Assembly: GCA_041552055.1 (NCBI GenBank)
Contig: JBFELO010000045.1
Span: 1 to 32,481 of the forward strand
Direction: 5' to 3'
From: JBFELO01 sp041552055
GTDB lineage: Bacteria > Acidobacteriota > Thermoanaerobaculia > Thermoanaerobaculales > Sulfomarinibacteraceae
DNA length: 32,481 bases
A program made the position numbers and the translations under genes. The notes beneath the pieces are model-generated. The model searched no databases, was not told the DNA's origin, and worked only from the letters and a program-made list of their open reading frames with translations. Positions 13,738 to 22,003 of the stretch are shown one piece after another; position 1 is the stretch's first letter, and each line of letters begins with the position of its first letter.

Positions 13738-14361
13738 ATGGCCGTCTCGGTCCAACCTCAGCAATCGTCGGCTTCACCCTGCATGATCGTGCGCGATGCC
13801 CGGCAGCTCGCGACGCTGCTTCAGGGCGAGCGAGTGCGGCTGTTGGAGCTGCTGCAAACGCCACAGTCGGCATCGGCAGTGGCCCGGAGCACGGGTGCGC
13901 CGAGGCAGCAGGTGAACTACCATCTGCGAGAGCTCGAGAAGGCGGGGCTCGTGGAGCTGGTGGAGGAGCAGCGCAAGGGCAACTGCGTGGAGCGGGTGCT
14001 CAGAGCCACGGCACGTCGGTATGTGATCAGCCCCGAGGTGTTGGGTGAGATCGGCGACGACCCCGCAGCCGTCCGCGATCGGTTCTCGTCGAGTTACCTG
14101 GTGGCCGTGGCGACGAGGACAATCCGCGATGTGGCCCGTTTGCGCGACGCGGCCGACGCCGCCGGACAGAGACTGGCCACGCTCACTCTCGAGAGCGAGG
14201 TGCGCTTCGCGTCGGCTGCGGATCGGAACGCGTTCGCCAAGGAGTTGTCCGACGCCCTGGCGAGGCTCATCGTGAAGTACCACGATGGCGACACCCCGGG
14301 AGGGCGACGGTTCAGGGTCACCCTGGGAGCCTACCCGTCGACGCGAGTGGCACAGCGCTGA
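13738..14361 (+). CDS. ArsR-type winged-helix transcriptional regulator
   Basis: The 207-residue protein has an N-terminal winged helix (about residues 20-95). LLQGERVRLLELLQTPQSAS is followed by the recognition region ARSTGAPRQQVNYHLRELEK, and AGLVELVEEQRKGNCVERV is the wing, a typical ArsR/HTH_20 arrangement. The C-terminal 110 residues are mostly helical and probably hold the dimer or effector function. No metal-binding cysteine pair like that of arsenic sensors is seen; only two isolated cysteines are present. It is a single-gene unit with a consensus promoter and operator-like palindrome, which suggests autoregulation. The target genes are unknown. Repeat copy E follows about 40 bp after the stop. 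Confidence 0.82.
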   Translation: MAVSVQPQQSSASPCMIVRDARQLATLLQGERVRLLELLQTPQSASAVARSTGAPRQQVNYHLRELEKAGLVELVEEQRKGNCVERVLRATARRYVISPEVLGEIGDDPAAVRDRFSSSYLVAVATRTIRDVARLRDAADAAGQRLATLTLESEVRFASAADRNAFAKELSDALARLIVKYHDGDTPGGRRFRVTLGAYPSTRVAQR

Positions 14362-14401
14362 CCGCGCCTCCTGCGGGCGTGCCGTTCTCTTGCCTTCTGC
14401 G

Positions 14402-14485
14402 GGGTGCCGTTCTTGACAATGTTGGGATTTCCGCAACGTTTTCGGTGCGGTCCCTCGGGGCCCAATATTGTCAAGGGTGGCACCC
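14402..14485 (-). repeat. Dispersed intergenic stem-loop repeat, copy E
   Basis: Opposite orientation to A, C and D. The outer arms are GGGTGCC (14402-14408) and GGCACCC (14479-14485). The inner arms GACAATGTTGGG (14415-14426) and CCCAATATTGTC (14461-14472) have a single G-T pair. The loop contains the hairpin CCGCA (14431-14435) with TGCGG (14446-14450). The outer arm region is partly duplicated just before it (14368-14392). Core length is 84 bp. Confidence 0.85.
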
Positions 14486-14628
14486 ACGGGGAGCGCGAAG
14501 GGGAGAGGGCGCGTGGGGTGTCAGATGGTCGAAGCGAGCGGCAGGACGACGACGGCGCATCGACGCGGCCGATGACGATCACGATCAGACGAAGATGAAG
14601 ACGAACGTGAAGAGTGGGTGGGTGGGGG

Positions 14629-14649
14629 ATCCAGCATCCAGCATCGGGC
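14629..14649. repeat. 7-bp tandem repeats (ATCCAGC) inside a G-rich stretch
   Basis: ATCCAGC, ATCCAGC and ATCGGGC follow in exact 7-bp register. The flanks have repeated GGG runs that could form a G-quadruplex on this strand. Function unknown. Confidence 0.55.
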
Positions 14650-14695
14650 GGGTGGATGGGAGTCCACACCACCTCGAGGCCGTCCAGGTTCCTCG

Positions 14696-15106
14696 TCAGG
14701 TTTCCTCGTCGCCCTGTCGCAGCAGGGCCCTCGCATCGTCGGCGAGATCTGCCGGAACCAGGAAGACGATCGCGCCCGCGCGGGGGTTGTAGCGGAAGGC
14801 GGAGCGACTGCCGCGAAACGAGTCGAACCCCTCCTCGCCTCGGGTCAGACACCGGATACCGGCCGCCTCGAGCATCGACTTGACGATCGGAATCTCGGCC
14901 GGATCCGAGCTCGAGAACACCTCAACGAGCTCCGGGTCTCCGCCGGCCGGCGACGGCGTCGCACCGGTGGTGTCGTCGTCGGCTTCATCCGGTGGTTGGT
15001 CGACCAGGAATTCGCCGCAGGTCGGGCACACCGTCACACCATCGACATACTCGGCGTGAAAGCCGGTCGCCTCGAAGTCGGGACATCCGGGGTTTCCACA
15101 GAACAT
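14696..15106 (-). CDS. Zinc-ribbon protein with DUF2007 domain
   Basis: The product of about 136 residues has two parts. The N-terminus, MFCGNPGCPDFEATG followed by VCPTCGEFLV, has two cysteine clusters suggesting a zinc ribbon. After an acidic Pro/Asp-rich linker, the C-terminus has LVEVFSSSDPAEIPIVKSML with EAAGIRC and later AIVFLVPADLADDARALL, which fits DUF2007, a small putative signal-transducing domain of unknown partner. I chose ATG 15106 because TGCTATGGT, an extended -10-like box, lies 13 nt before it. The upstream in-frame ATG at 15148 would be upstream of that box. It is read towards the ArsR-type gene. Confidence 0.72.
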   Translation of the reverse strand: MFCGNPGCPDFEATGFHAEYVDGVTVCPTCGEFLVDQPPDEADDDTTGATPSPAGGDPELVEVFSSSDPAEIPIVKSMLEAAGIRCLTRGEEGFDSFRGSRSAFRYNPRAGAIVFLVPADLADDARALLRQGDEET

Positions 15107-15208
15107 CAGCCGTGACCCCACCATAGCATTCGGGATGTGCCCGGACATCGATCAGGACCGCGGAGCACCGCGCAGGTTCGGTGGTCCGTGCCGACAGTGC
15201 AGGCGGTC

Positions 15209-16897
15209 TCAGACATCAGGGAGGGTGACCTCGAGCGAGTCGACCGGAGGAGATCGACGGTAGCGGTGGACCGCCAGCACCGACTCGACCACCAGCCACA
15301 CCGCGATGACAGTGATGACCGCACCCACTCCAAGTAGCGTCGTGTTGCCGGCCGCGGCAAAGGCGCGCAGCTTGGAGACCATCGCGACCAGGGTGGTGAC
15401 CATCATGAACAGCATCGGAAGGAGGTACGGCAGGCTGATCCTGCGGCGCTCGATCAGGTAGAGCGAAACCACCAGCAGCGCCAGCCCGGCCAGAAGCTGG
15501 TTGGTGGAGCCGAACAGCTGCCACAGGGAGAGGCCGACCGCCTGCCCGTCCACCTTGAGCAGGGCGAAGAAGCCGATCGCGACGACTGCCACGATCGACG
15601 ACACGTAGCGGTTGCGCAGTGCCGGGACCCGGGCGCTGGCAGCGATCTCCTCGATGTTGTAGCGCAGCAGTCGGGTCGCGGAGTCGAGGGTCGTCAGGGC
15701 GAAGCTCACCACCACCACCGCGATCAGCGTGCGGGCGAACTGTTCCGGGACCCCAATCGTCGATACGAACCTGGTCGCGCCCTCGATGAAGGCGCTCATG
15801 CTGTTTCCGAGCCCCTGCATCGAGGCCCAGTCCGCGTAGTGGTGGCGCCAGATTTCGGGCGAGACAAAACCGGCGGTACACGCGAGCACGGCCGCGAGCC
15901 CGAGCAGCGACTCTCCGATCATCGCGCCGTAGCCGATCGGTCGGGCGTGGGTTTCACGATCGAGTTGCTTGGCGGTGGTACCCGACGAGACCAGCGAGTG
16001 GAATCCGGACGCGGCGCCGCAGGCGATCACGATGAAGACGAACGGGTACATCGGGGGTGCCCCTGCAGGATGGGTCTCGACCAGGGGTGCCACGAAGTCG
16101 GGTCGGAGCACGAAGAAACCGATGTACGTCAGGCCGAGCCCGAGGTACAACAGCAGCGAATTGAGGAAGTCGCGCGGTTGCAGCAGCTGCCACACCGGGA
16201 GTACCGACGCCAGGTAGGCGTATGCCAGCAGGATGAAGGTCCAACCCTCGACCGAACTCCAACGGATCGGGATCTGAGGTGACGCCACGACTGCCAGCAA
16301 CGTGAGTACGAATGCGATCGAGATCAGCAGCCACAGGTTGAAGCCGCGTTTGCGTACCGCCCAGCCGATGATCAGCGCGAGCGCCAGGATGACGCCGGAC
16401 GGTACAACCGACTCCGGGTAGTAGTCGGTGGAGTAGAGCAGTGACACGACGTAGGCGAAAACGCCCATGGCGAGGGAGATGGCGAAGAAGATGATGGCGT
16501 GCATCAACGCCTTTGCCCGACGCCCCATCAGGCCTTCGGCGATGACCCCGATCGACATGCCGCGGGCCCGCACCGAGACCACCAGGGCGCCGAAGTCGTG
16601 AACGCAACCAATCAGAATCGACCCCGCCACGACCCACAGCATGGCCGGGAGCCAGCCCCAGATCACGGCGATCGCGGGGCCGAGCATCGGCGACAGGCCG
16701 GTGATCGATGCGTAGTGGTGTCCGAACAATACAAGCCGGTGTGTCGGGACGTAGTCGACGCCGTCCTCGAGCACGTGAGCCGGGGTGGGGTGGTCGGGGC
16801 GCAGGGCGAACACCCGGAAGGCGATGAACCTCGAGTACACCAGATAGCCGGCGGCGTACGCCAGGAAACACAGGATCACGGCAGCGGCGGCGGTCAC
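15209..16897 (-). CDS. cstA: Carbon starvation protein A family transporter
   Basis: The 562-residue polytopic inner-membrane protein has the CstA signature along its length: RPDHPTPAHVLEDGVDYVPT after the first segment, LFGHHYASITGLSPMLGPAIAV, GCVHDFGALVVSVRARG, SGFHSLVSSGTTAKQLDRE and FGSTNQLLAGLALL. About 15-16 hydrophobic segments are visible. CstA proteins take up peptides or pyruvate, depending on the member; the substrate here is not determined. Start GTG 16897 follows GGAGG at 16903-16907. It lies 28 bp downstream of cca on the same strand and is probably cotranscribed. No btsS-like sensor or carbon-starvation regulator is adjacent. Confidence 0.93.
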   Translation of the reverse strand: MTAAAAVILCFLAYAAGYLVYSRFIAFRVFALRPDHPTPAHVLEDGVDYVPTHRLVLFGHHYASITGLSPMLGPAIAVIWGWLPAMLWVVAGSILIGCVHDFGALVVSVRARGMSIGVIAEGLMGRRAKALMHAIIFFAISLAMGVFAYVVSLLYSTDYYPESVVPSGVILALALIIGWAVRKRGFNLWLLISIAFVLTLLAVVASPQIPIRWSSVEGWTFILLAYAYLASVLPVWQLLQPRDFLNSLLLYLGLGLTYIGFFVLRPDFVAPLVETHPAGAPPMYPFVFIVIACGAASGFHSLVSSGTTAKQLDRETHARPIGYGAMIGESLLGLAAVLACTAGFVSPEIWRHHYADWASMQGLGNSMSAFIEGATRFVSTIGVPEQFARTLIAVVVVSFALTTLDSATRLLRYNIEEIAASARVPALRNRYVSSIVAVVAIGFFALLKVDGQAVGLSLWQLFGSTNQLLAGLALLVVSLYLIERRRISLPYLLPMLFMMVTTLVAMVSKLRAFAAAGNTTLLGVGAVITVIAVWLVVESVLAVHRYRRSPPVDSLEVTLPDV

Positions 16898-16925
16898 GAC
16901 ATCCTCCGAACGGACGACTGCACGA

Positions 16926-18185
16926 TCAATCCGCCGATTCCGCGGAGAGACGGGCCAGCCAGCGTCTCGCGCCTGACGCCGATCGCACCTCGCCGCGTGC
17001 CTGTGCCAGCTCCAGGCCGCGCAGTACGGTCCCCAATCCCGGACCGGAGTCGGTGCCGACGATTTCGATCACCTCGTCCGCGGTGAGCAGCGCCGGCGGG
17101 TCCACCAGCTGCGCGCCGCTGCGTTCCCACTGGCGCCACCACCGGCGCCAGCGGTCGACCGCCGTGCGTGAGCCGGTGTCGAGGGCAGACCCGAGTGCGA
17201 AGAGCACCGGGAAGGACGACCCCGAGGCGTAGATGAGCTCCTTGCGCTCGATGACGGGGCCCTGCACCGCGGTGATCGCGCGGTCCACCAGCGCCGCGGC
17301 GTGGGCAGCGAGACGTCGGTCCTGCCGATTCCACGCATACTCGGCGATGTCGGCGGGGCGCGGTGCACGCCATGCCCTCAGCAGGAGTGCGAGTCGGGCG
17401 GCGTTGCCGGCCTCCTCCAGGGAAGCCGGTATGGGGTGATCTTCCGCGTCGGCGAGCCGATCCGCAGCGGCGACGTTGCTGCTCAGCCAATCGACGTCGG
17501 TCGGGGGACCGCCCGGAGCTGCCCACTCCACGAGCCCGAGTTCCAACGCCGCCCGCAGGCCTTTCGACGGAAACGCGCCGTTGATCAGGAGAGCCAGCTC
17601 GTGCCCGATTCTCTCGCGAGGCGCCCTGTCCAGCTGCGGGGCCAGCTCGCGGATCCAACCCATCGTCCGCTCTTCGATCTCGAAGCCCTCGAGCGTCGCG
17701 AGGAAACGCGGCCCGCGGAGCAGTCGGATAGGGTCCCGCCTCAGGTTCTCGCGAGACAGCGCCCGCAGCGTCCTGCGTTCGATGTCCCCGACGCCGTCGA
17801 CGCGATCGATTAGCGGGCCCTGCGGTACATTCCACATCAGCGCGTTGCACGAGAAGTCGCGTCGCTGGATGTCACGATTGAGCGTGAGCTCTCCCATCGG
17901 CCACAGCTCGACTTTGAATTGATGCGTCTCGATTCGCCACACGCATCGCGGCGGCTGACCGAGTTGGTGGGCGCGGGCGCCGAGCGAATCGGCGAGGCGA
18001 TGTGCATACCCGGCGATCTGGTCGACGTCACCGGGAACGGACAGATCGATGTCGGTGCAGTGACGTCCGAGCAGGTGGTCGCGGAGAAACCCTCCCGTCA
18101 GATAACACGAGGGCTCGCCGAGGCCGGCCCAAACCTGCTGCAGCAGATCGTTGTCACGGAGAGTGTCAGATTCGACGACCGCCAT
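16926..18185 (-). CDS. cca: tRNA nucleotidyltransferase / poly(A) polymerase family protein
   Basis: The product of about 419 residues is a class II nucleotidyltransferase. YLTGGFLRDHLLGR followed by TDIDLSV gives the GG...DxD catalytic motif, RRDFSCNALMWNVP is motif C, and RRDPIRLLRGPRFLATLEGF is the nucleotide-selecting helix region. These enzymes add or repair the tRNA 3' CCA end, or in some lineages only part of it, or add poly(A); sequence alone does not separate them here. No C-terminal HD domain motif is seen. ATG 18185 was chosen over 18308, which lies inside the divergent gene; TATCCT 9 nt upstream would give a very short leader. It leads the cca-cstA operon. Confidence 0.87.
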   Translation of the reverse strand: MAVVESDTLRDNDLLQQVWAGLGEPSCYLTGGFLRDHLLGRHCTDIDLSVPGDVDQIAGYAHRLADSLGARAHQLGQPPRCVWRIETHQFKVELWPMGELTLNRDIQRRDFSCNALMWNVPQGPLIDRVDGVGDIERRTLRALSRENLRRDPIRLLRGPRFLATLEGFEIEERTMGWIRELAPQLDRAPRERIGHELALLINGAFPSKGLRAALELGLVEWAAPGGPPTDVDWLSSNVAAADRLADAEDHPIPASLEEAGNAARLALLLRAWRAPRPADIAEYAWNRQDRRLAAHAAALVDRAITAVQGPVIERKELIYASGSSFPVLFALGSALDTGSRTAVDRWRRWWRQWERSGAQLVDPPALLTADEVIEIVGTDSGPGLGTVLRGLELAQARGEVRSASGARRWLARLSAESAD

Positions 18186-18224
18186 TCCCTGTCTAGGATA
18201 GCCCACCCGGCTGCTGGGTTCCTG

Positions 18225-18233
18225 TGCTACAGT
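18225..18233 (+). promoter_or_regulatory. Extended -10 promoter box of the pseudouridine synthase gene
   Basis: TGCTACAGT is an extended -10 form and predicts a transcript beginning near 18240, leaving a leader of about 35 nt. That leader is filled by two hairpins (18241-18254 and 18258-18270). Confidence 0.45.
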
Positions 18234-18240
18234 GCGCGTC

Positions 18241-18270
18241 CCGCCGGGAGGCGGTTGTCCCCGAGGGGGA
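18241..18270 (+). promoter_or_regulatory. Two leader hairpins, the second covering the ribosome-binding site
   Basis: CCGCC-GGGA-GGCGG (18241-18254) is followed by TCCCC-GAG-GGGGA (18258-18270). The right arm of the second is the Shine-Dalgarno of the ATG at 18275. Folding would hide the ribosome-binding site, so translation may depend on unfolding by temperature, a protein or the ribosome. The structure is inferred from complementarity only. Confidence 0.45.
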
Positions 18271-18274
18271 ATCC

Positions 18275-19084
18275 ATGTCCGAGGAAAGACTCCAGAAGCT
18301 GATCGCACGAGCCGGGCTGTGCTCGCGCCGCGAGGCGGATCGCATGATCCAGGAAGGCCGCGTGACCGTCAACGGCCGAATCGCACAACCAGGTGATCGT
18401 GCCGACCTCGACCGCGACCACGTGAAGGTCGACGGCAGACGACTGCCAGCGCGCGAAACCCAACGCTACCTGCTCATGTACAAGCCGCGAGGGGTGATGA
18501 CGACGTGCGACGATCCCGAGGAACGCACGACGATCATCGACTTGGTGCGGCCGGCCATTCGTGAGCGGGTGTTCCCGGTGGGTCGACTCGACTATCACTC
18601 CGAGGGTCTCATCATCCTGACCAACGACGGTGATCTCGCGCAGAGGCTGGGCCACCCGCGCTACGGCGTGGTCCGAGAGTACCTGGTGAAGGTACGCGGC
18701 AATCTGAATGACGACGAGCTGAAGAGGTTGTTGGGCGGAACAGTGGTCGAGGGTCGACTGGTGCGCCCACTCCGAGCGCGCCGGGAATCGACCACCCGCT
18801 CCGCGGGCAACACCTGGTGGCGGGTCGAGGTAGCCGAGGGCCGCACCCACGAGGTGCGAGAGATGTTCCTGCGCGCCGGGCACCCTGTTCAGCGACTCCG
18901 ACGGACCGCGATCGGCCCGATCCGCGACCCCGAGCTTCGTCCGGGGGATCTTCGAGAGCTCGGTCGGGACGAGGTGCGCGCCCTTCGAGACGCGAGTGCT
19001 CGACCTGATACCCGAGCGCGCGGAAAAAAACTCGGGCCCACGCGGTCGAGAGCCATGCAGCGTGGAGACCGCCGCAAGCGTTGA
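18275..19084 (+). CDS. rRNA pseudouridine synthase, RsuA/RluB family
   Basis: The 269-residue enzyme has an N-terminal S4 RNA-binding domain (LQKLIARAGLCSRREADRMI, with GRVTVNG). The catalytic domain has YLLMYKPRGVMTT, FPVGRLDYHSEGLIILTNDG with the catalytic Asp in GRLD, and EGRTHEVREMFLRAGHPV followed by RLRRTAIGP. It isomerises a uridine in ribosomal RNA; the layout is closest to RluB-type 23S enzymes, but the target position cannot be fixed. The C-terminus is a basic tail rich in Arg and Lys. ATG 18275 follows GAGGGGGA, which sits in a hairpin arm. It is divergent from cca and followed by lysS after about 95 bp. Confidence 0.9.
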   Translation: MSEERLQKLIARAGLCSRREADRMIQEGRVTVNGRIAQPGDRADLDRDHVKVDGRRLPARETQRYLLMYKPRGVMTTCDDPEERTTIIDLVRPAIRERVFPVGRLDYHSEGLIILTNDGDLAQRLGHPRYGVVREYLVKVRGNLNDDELKRLLGGTVVEGRLVRPLRARRESTTRSAGNTWWRVEVAEGRTHEVREMFLRAGHPVQRLRRTAIGPIRDPELRPGDLRELGRDEVRALRDASARPDTRARGKKLGPTRSRAMQRGDRRKR

Positions 19085-19147
19085 GCTCTGTACGCGCAAA
19101 ATATTAAGAGAAAAACACTTTACCGAATCGTCGTCAATGAATCGCCA

Positions 19148-19156
19148 TGGTACAAT
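19148..19156 (+). promoter_or_regulatory. Extended -10 promoter of lysS with AT-rich upstream stretch
   Basis: TGGTACAAT at 19148-19156 predicts a start near 19163. The AT-rich stretch at about 19098-19122 upstream could act as an UP element. The position argues that lysS starts at GTG 19179, not at ATG 19137. Confidence 0.5.
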
Positions 19157-19178
19157 CTCGCCCTCAGTGGGGGACCGA

Positions 19179-20711
<1,533 letters not shown>

Positions 20712-20823
20712 CGATCCGCCGATGACCGAGTTCGATAGTCGTCCGACGGATCGCGCAGGATCGGCAGCCGAAGATTGCGGCTGGCGAGCGGGATGCTCGA
20801 AGCCTGCGCTCGTCCGGAACCAC

Positions 20824-20839
20824 GTCCGATTCTTCGGAC
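20824..20839 (+). promoter_or_regulatory. Leader hairpin before lolC
   Basis: GTCCGA-TTCT-TCGGAC is a perfect 6-bp hairpin ending about 15 nt before the lolC start. In the same spacer GCGATCCG and CGGATCGC (near 20711-20757) are also inverted, with a 30-nt interior. Neither has a T-run, so they are not typical intrinsic terminators. Confidence 0.35.
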
Positions 20840-20854
20840 AAACGGGGATGGCGG

Positions 20855-22003
20855 ATGCGAGCTGAATTCCACCTCGCGCGCTGTTATCTGATCGGCTTGC
20901 GTCGACGCACCCATGTCGCGACCGTGACGCTCATCTCGCTCGTCGGGCTGGCGCTCGGTGTGCTCGCGCTGGTGGTGACTCTCGCGTTGCTGGAGGGCTT
21001 TCAGGCGAGCATTCGTACCGAGCTGGTTCGCAGCGCGGCCCACGTTCGCATCGGACCTGCGCAGGGCAGGCTGCTGGACGATCCGGACCGGTTGGCCTCA
21101 GTCTTGCAAGCCGAACTCGGCGACGTGGAAATGGTTCAGGTAGTCCGCGGTACCTGTCTCGTGTCGTCTCGAACCGATGCCGTTCCGGCATCGGTCGTCG
21201 GCCGGTCTGACGCTTCAGACGCAACGGTGGACCACATTCTCGGCGCCCGGCTGGGCGTTGGGATCGGCGACTCCATCGAGATCATCTCGCCGCGATATCG
21301 GCTCACCCCGATGGGACCGTTGCCCGTGCGGCGGCGGCTCCAGATCACCCGGACGAGGTCGCCCGAGCACGGGGAGGAGTCGGGTGCGGTGCGGGTCCCG
21401 TTGGGCGTCGCGCAGCGCCTGCTCTGGGGCGCGCCGGTGGTGGAAGCGATCGAGATGCGGGATGGCGCCGACCCTTGGCACCTGGATTCCCGCGTCCGGC
21501 GAGCCTTGGACGAGGCCGGTCTGGAGGTGCGGCTGGAAGGTCTGGATCAGCTTCACCGACCGTTGCTCCTGGCCCTGGCCCTTGAACGCGTGATGATCTT
21601 CGTGGCCGTCGGACTGATGCTGGTGGTGGCGGCGCTGAACCTGCTCTGCAACGTCGCGATGGTCGCGGCGGAGAAGAGGACTGATCTGGCGGTCCTGGCG
21701 GGAATGGGTCTGACGCCGATCGCGCAACGTCGCCTGTTCCTGTTGCTCGGTCTTGGGATCGGCCTGGTCGGCTCGTTGCTGGGTGCGGCGCTCGGCATCG
21801 GCCTCGCGCTGGTGCTCGACGCCACCGATGCCTTGCCGTTGCCGCGCGGCGTGTTTGTCGTGTCGTCGGTCCCGTTCCGTATCGAGCCGGTCACCGTGCT
21901 GGTGGTGGTCGGGGTCGCGCTGACGCTCGCGGCCGCGGCCGCATGGTTGCCGTCGCGAGTGATCGCGCGGCGGGAGCCGGCGGAGGGACTCCGGTATGAG
22001 TGA
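20855..22003 (+). CDS. lolC: LolC/LolE-family ABC transporter permease
   Basis: The 382-residue inner-membrane protein has the LolC/E layout: a cytoplasmic N-terminus and first segment (TLISLVGLALGVLALVVTLALL), a large periplasmic domain (about residues 60-245), then three membrane segments in the C-terminal third (MIFVAVGLMLVVAALNLL; LFLLLGLGIGLVGSLLGAAL; VLVVVGVALTLAAAAAWL). The block AAEKRTDLAVLAGMGLT is the coupling region contacting the ATPase. With LolD it releases lipoproteins from the inner membrane. Only one permease gene is present, so a homodimeric (LolF-like) exporter is likely. The C-terminus overlaps lolD by 8 bp. The ribosome-binding site is GGGGAT-like. Confidence 0.86.
   Translation: MRAEFHLARCYLIGLRRRTHVATVTLISLVGLALGVLALVVTLALLEGFQASIRTELVRSAAHVRIGPAQGRLLDDPDRLASVLQAELGDVEMVQVVRGTCLVSSRTDAVPASVVGRSDASDATVDHILGARLGVGIGDSIEIISPRYRLTPMGPLPVRRRLQITRTRSPEHGEESGAVRVPLGVAQRLLWGAPVVEAIEMRDGADPWHLDSRVRRALDEAGLEVRLEGLDQLHRPLLLALALERVMIFVAVGLMLVVAALNLLCNVAMVAAEKRTDLAVLAGMGLTPIAQRRLFLLLGLGIGLVGSLLGAALGIGLALVLDATDALPLPRGVFVVSSVPFRIEPVTVLVVVGVALTLAAAAAWLPSRVIARREPAEGLRYE

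Larger units (their letters stand above)
14362..14695. other. 334-bp spacer between convergent genes
   Basis: It holds a partial duplication of the repeat arm (14368-14392), stem-loop repeat copy E (14402-14485), a GATGACGATCACGATC-like tract (about 14569-14602), a G-rich stretch with GGGTGGGTGGGGG (14616-14628) and GGGCGGGTGGATGGG (14646-14660), and ATCCAGC heptamers between them. No gene is visible. Confidence 0.55.
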
